DNA of 64,000 nucleotides. Source: SB11 sp943370295 (GTDB taxonomy: Bacteria > Bacteroidota > Bacteroidia > UBA8524). This document shows, piece after piece, positions 61,774 to 64,000 of the stretch; position 1 is the stretch's first letter, and each line of letters begins with the position of its first letter. The notes below the pieces were generated by a model. That model did not search any database. It worked only from the letters and a program-made list of their open reading frames with translations, and was not told the origin of the DNA. Where the stretch lies: the NCBI GenBank assembly GCA_943370295.1, contig CALRQL020000011.1:41352-105351 (forward strand). The letters are read 5' to 3'. Both the position numbers and the translations under genes were made by a program.

Positions 61774-63702
61774 ATGATAAAAATTACATTCCCTGATGGA
61801 GCCGTGAGAGAATACGCCGAGGGCGTATCACCCATGGAGGTAGCTAAGTCTATTAGCGAAGGGCTGGCGCGCAACGTGCTGGCAGCAGAAGTAAACGGAA
61901 AACGCACCGAAGCATCAACACCAATAACAACAGATGCTTCGATAAAACTATTTACGTGGAAAGATACGGACGGTAAAGAAGCTTTCTGGCACTCATCGGC
62001 GCATTTGTTGGCTGAAGCAGTGCAAAGCATTTTCCCCAAAGCTAAATTTGGTATTGGTCCCGCTATAGAAAACGGTTTTTACTACGATATTGATTTTGGT
62101 GGTGAGCCTGTTAATGCTGAGGTATTAACAAAGTTAGAAGAAAAGATGAAGGAGTTGGCCAAGCAAGACAATGCTTACGTGATGAGCGATATCAGTAAGG
62201 CCGATGCTATCGAATACTTTACTAAAAAGGGTGATAACCTTAAACTTGATTTGTTACAGGATTTGCCCGACGGTGAAATAACATTTTGCACCCAAGGCAG
62301 CTTTACCGATTTGTGTCGCGGTTTCCACATCCCATCAACAGGGTTTATAAAGGCAGTTAAACTGCTGAATATAGCAGGTGCTTACTGGCGCGGTGATGAA
62401 CGCAACCAACAACTTACCCGTATATACGGTATTACATTCCCCAAGCAAAGCGAGTTGGATGAATACCTGCACTTGTTGGAAGAGGCAAAACGCCGCGACC
62501 ACCGCAAGTTGGGTAAAGAACTTGAGTTGTTTACTTTTAGCGAGAATGTTGGCCCCGGTTTACCGTTGTGGTTGCCTAAAGGAGCGTTGATACGTGAAAG
62601 GCTGACTAAGTTTATGCAGACTTCGCAAACCGATAGGGGATACCTACCCGTTATTACTCCACATATCGGTAAAAAAGAGTTGTATGTAACCAGCGGTCAC
62701 TACGAAAAATATGGTAAAGATTCATTTCAGCCCATCAAAACCCCCGATGTGGATGAGGAATTTTTGCTAAAACCAATGAACTGCCCGCACCATTGCGAGA
62801 TTTATAAATTTAAACCCCACTCATACAAAGATTTGCCTTTGCGTTTTGCTGAGTTTGGTACCGTTTACCGTTACGAGCAAAGCGGTGAGTTGAACGGTTT
62901 GACCCGTGTGCGCGGATTTACCCAAGACGATGCCCACATTTTCTGCCGTCCCGACCAAGTAAAGGATGAATTTAAAAATGTGATTGACTTAGTAATGCAC
63001 GTTTTTGCCAAACTTGGTTTTGAGAAGTTTACTGCCCAAATATCGTTGCGTGATAAAGAAGACCGCAGCAAATACATTGGTACTGAAGAGAACTGGGAAA
63101 AGGCTGAAAATGCAATTATTGAGGCTGCTGCCGAAAAAGGACTGGTTACGGTTACCGAATACGGTGAGGCGGCTTTTTACGGTCCTAAGCTTGATTTTAT
63201 GGTGAAGGATGCCTTGGGTCGCCAATGGCAATTGGGAACCATACAGGTGGATTACAACCTGCCTGAGCGCTTTAAATTGGAGTACATAGGTGAGGATAAC
63301 CAAAAACATCGCCCCGTGATGATACACCGCGCACCGTTTGGTTCGTTGGAACGTTTCTTTGCTATTTTGACGGAACATTGCGCCGGTAACTTCCCGCTTT
63401 GGCTCAGTCCGGAGCAAGTTGCAGTGTTGCCGATAAGTGATAAGTTTCAAAATTATGCTGAAAGTGTTTTAAATTATCTTAAAAAGTACGATATTCGCGG
63501 CTTCGTTGACGGACGTGCTGAGAAAATCGGTAAGAAAATCCGCGACGCAGAAGTAGGGAAGATACCTGTGATGTTGGTAGTAGGGGAGAAAGAAGAAGGA
63601 GAAAGTAAAGTGTCTGTCCGTAGGCATGGCATGGGTGATGTTGGATCGTTCTCGTTGCAGGATTTTGTAGCCTACTTTAACCAATTGATTGACGAAAACT
63701 AA
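61774..63702 (+). CDS. thrS: Threonyl-tRNA synthetase
   Basis: A 642-residue class II synthetase. TGS domain at residues 1-62 (ITFPDGAVREYAEGVSPMEVAKSI), editing domain with HSSAHLLAEAV and the later Cys/His pair, catalytic core with LPLWLPKGALIRE, the zinc-site MNCPHHCEIYK, GLTRVRGFTQDDAHIFC and the RAPFGSLERFFAILTEHCAGNFPLWLSPEQV motif 3, and the anticodon domain to the end. It directly precedes infC, a conserved order. Confidence 0.98.
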   Translation: MIKITFPDGAVREYAEGVSPMEVAKSISEGLARNVLAAEVNGKRTEASTPITTDASIKLFTWKDTDGKEAFWHSSAHLLAEAVQSIFPKAKFGIGPAIENGFYYDIDFGGEPVNAEVLTKLEEKMKELAKQDNAYVMSDISKADAIEYFTKKGDNLKLDLLQDLPDGEITFCTQGSFTDLCRGFHIPSTGFIKAVKLLNIAGAYWRGDERNQQLTRIYGITFPKQSELDEYLHLLEEAKRRDHRKLGKELELFTFSENVGPGLPLWLPKGALIRERLTKFMQTSQTDRGYLPVITPHIGKKELYVTSGHYEKYGKDSFQPIKTPDVDEEFLLKPMNCPHHCEIYKFKPHSYKDLPLRFAEFGTVYRYEQSGELNGLTRVRGFTQDDAHIFCRPDQVKDEFKNVIDLVMHVFAKLGFEKFTAQISLRDKEDRSKYIGTEENWEKAENAIIEAAAEKGLVTVTEYGEAAFYGPKLDFMVKDALGRQWQLGTIQVDYNLPERFKLEYIGEDNQKHRPVMIHRAPFGSLERFFAILTEHCAGNFPLWLSPEQVAVLPISDKFQNYAESVLNYLKKYDIRGFVDGRAEKIGKKIRDAEVGKIPVMLVVGEKEEGESKVSVRRHGMGDVGSFSLQDFVAYFNQLIDEN

Positions 63703-63709
63703 AATTAAC

Positions 63710-63714
63710 GGAGG
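63710..63714 (+). promoter_or_regulatory. Strong Shine-Dalgarno of infC
   Basis: GGAGG, 5 nt before the AUU start codon of infC. It decides the start, since no ATG, GTG or TTG gives the family N-terminus. Confidence 0.8.
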
Positions 63715-63719
63715 TATAT

Positions 63720-64000
63720 ATTAGCTTACCTAACAAACCGGGTGGTAATGGCCCCCGAAACTTCAGGACTCCAAGGAGGCTTGAACCTGAACACAGGATT
63801 AACGAACGTATCACAGCCCCCGAAGTAAGGTTGGTTGGTGAGAACATTGAGCAGGGTGTTTACCCTACCCGAAAAGCGTTAGAAATTGCACGCGAACTAG
63901 AGATAGACTTGGTTGAAATATCACCCAATGCTACTCCGCCGGTTTGCCGTATAGTGGATTATAAAAAATTCCTTTACGAGCAAAAGAAAAAACAAAAAGA
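63720..64000 (+). CDS. infC: Translation initiation factor IF-3, N-terminal part (cut by window edge)
   Basis: The first 93 codons of IF-3, which checks the initiation codon and keeps 30S and 50S subunits apart. RRLEPEHRINERITAPEVRL, VYPTRKALEIARELEIDLVEISPNATPPVCRIVDYKKFLYEQKKK is the N-terminal domain and the start of the linker. The first codon is ATT (63720-63722). AUU start codons in infC are known in other bacteria, where IF-3 represses its own mRNA by rejecting non-canonical starts. The thrS-infC order is conserved; rpmI and rplT should follow outside the window. Confidence 0.93.
   Translation, partial: MSLPNKPGGNGPRNFRTPRRLEPEHRINERITAPEVRLVGENIEQGVYPTRKALEIARELEIDLVEISPNATPPVCRIVDYKKFLYEQKKKQK

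Overview
The window is a chromosomal stretch of a member of the Bacteroidota, probably an environmental or flavobacterial/chitinophagal-type lineage. Evidence: Bacteroidota-type promoters (TTTG, a spacer of about 19 nt, TAnnTTTG) precede many genes. Two secreted proteins end in type IX secretion sorting domains. There is an S46 dipeptidyl-peptidase, a CarboxypepD-reg plus TonB-dependent receptor, a DUF4476 protein and a DUF2490 protein. Most genes are ordinary housekeeping genes in short operons. There is no CRISPR array, prophage, transposase, tRNA or rRNA that I can support.

Layout. 1-12.7 kb: the 5' part of uvrA, a lipoprotein, a DPP11-like peptidase, two sugar/NAD epimerase-type proteins, a tandem pair of paralogous lipoproteins, a GNAT enzyme, an unusual ABC transporter pair and a HmuY-like secreted protein. 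12.9-16.8 kb: a large double-AAA ATPase with its own duplicated N-terminal module, followed by an outer-membrane-type protein with a TTG start. 16.9-22.8 kb: pnp (with a long Arg/Asp/Asn/Gly tail), rpsO, a VOC protein, accD, class I aldolase fbaB and a GNAT protein. 23.1-29.6 kb: eight minus-strand genes running from rbfA through a methyltransferase, a LolC/E-type permease, pth, a TSUP permease and a CPBP membrane protein to two SDR enzymes. 29.8-37.1 kb: LysE-type exporter, metzincin-like secreted protease, tryptophan 2,3-dioxygenase, rfbC, a membrane-anchored coiled-coil protein and envelope proteins. 37.3-40.6 kb: rplM-rpsI-rpsB-tsf-pyrH. 40.8-50.2 kb: macrodomain, VOC, accC, a CcmB homologue, a second copy of the coiled-coil protein, arginine decarboxylase divergent from arginase, and etfBA. 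50.2-64 kb: bifunctional nuclease, CNT nucleoside transporter, ECF sigma factor with a small companion, nth, SanA-like protein, TonB receptor, M20 amidohydrolase, an orphan AT-rich gene, TPR lipoprotein, thrS and the start of infC.

Second-look items: a 122-bp palindromic element present twice (3.94-4.06 kb and 22.89-23.01 kb) with matching flanks; a 46-nt perfect palindrome at 59.6 kb inside a larger inverted-repeat unit; an operator-like inverted repeat sitting exactly in the promoter spacer of the TonB receptor; infC starting with AUU behind a strong Shine-Dalgarno; several genes whose start codon lies only 4-6 nt after the -7 element, implying leaderless or near-leaderless mRNAs; and the twice-duplicated architecture of the AAA protein. 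None of these amounts to a clear new defence or metabolic system. The AAA protein with its downstream outer-membrane partner is the best candidate for an uncharacterised machine.
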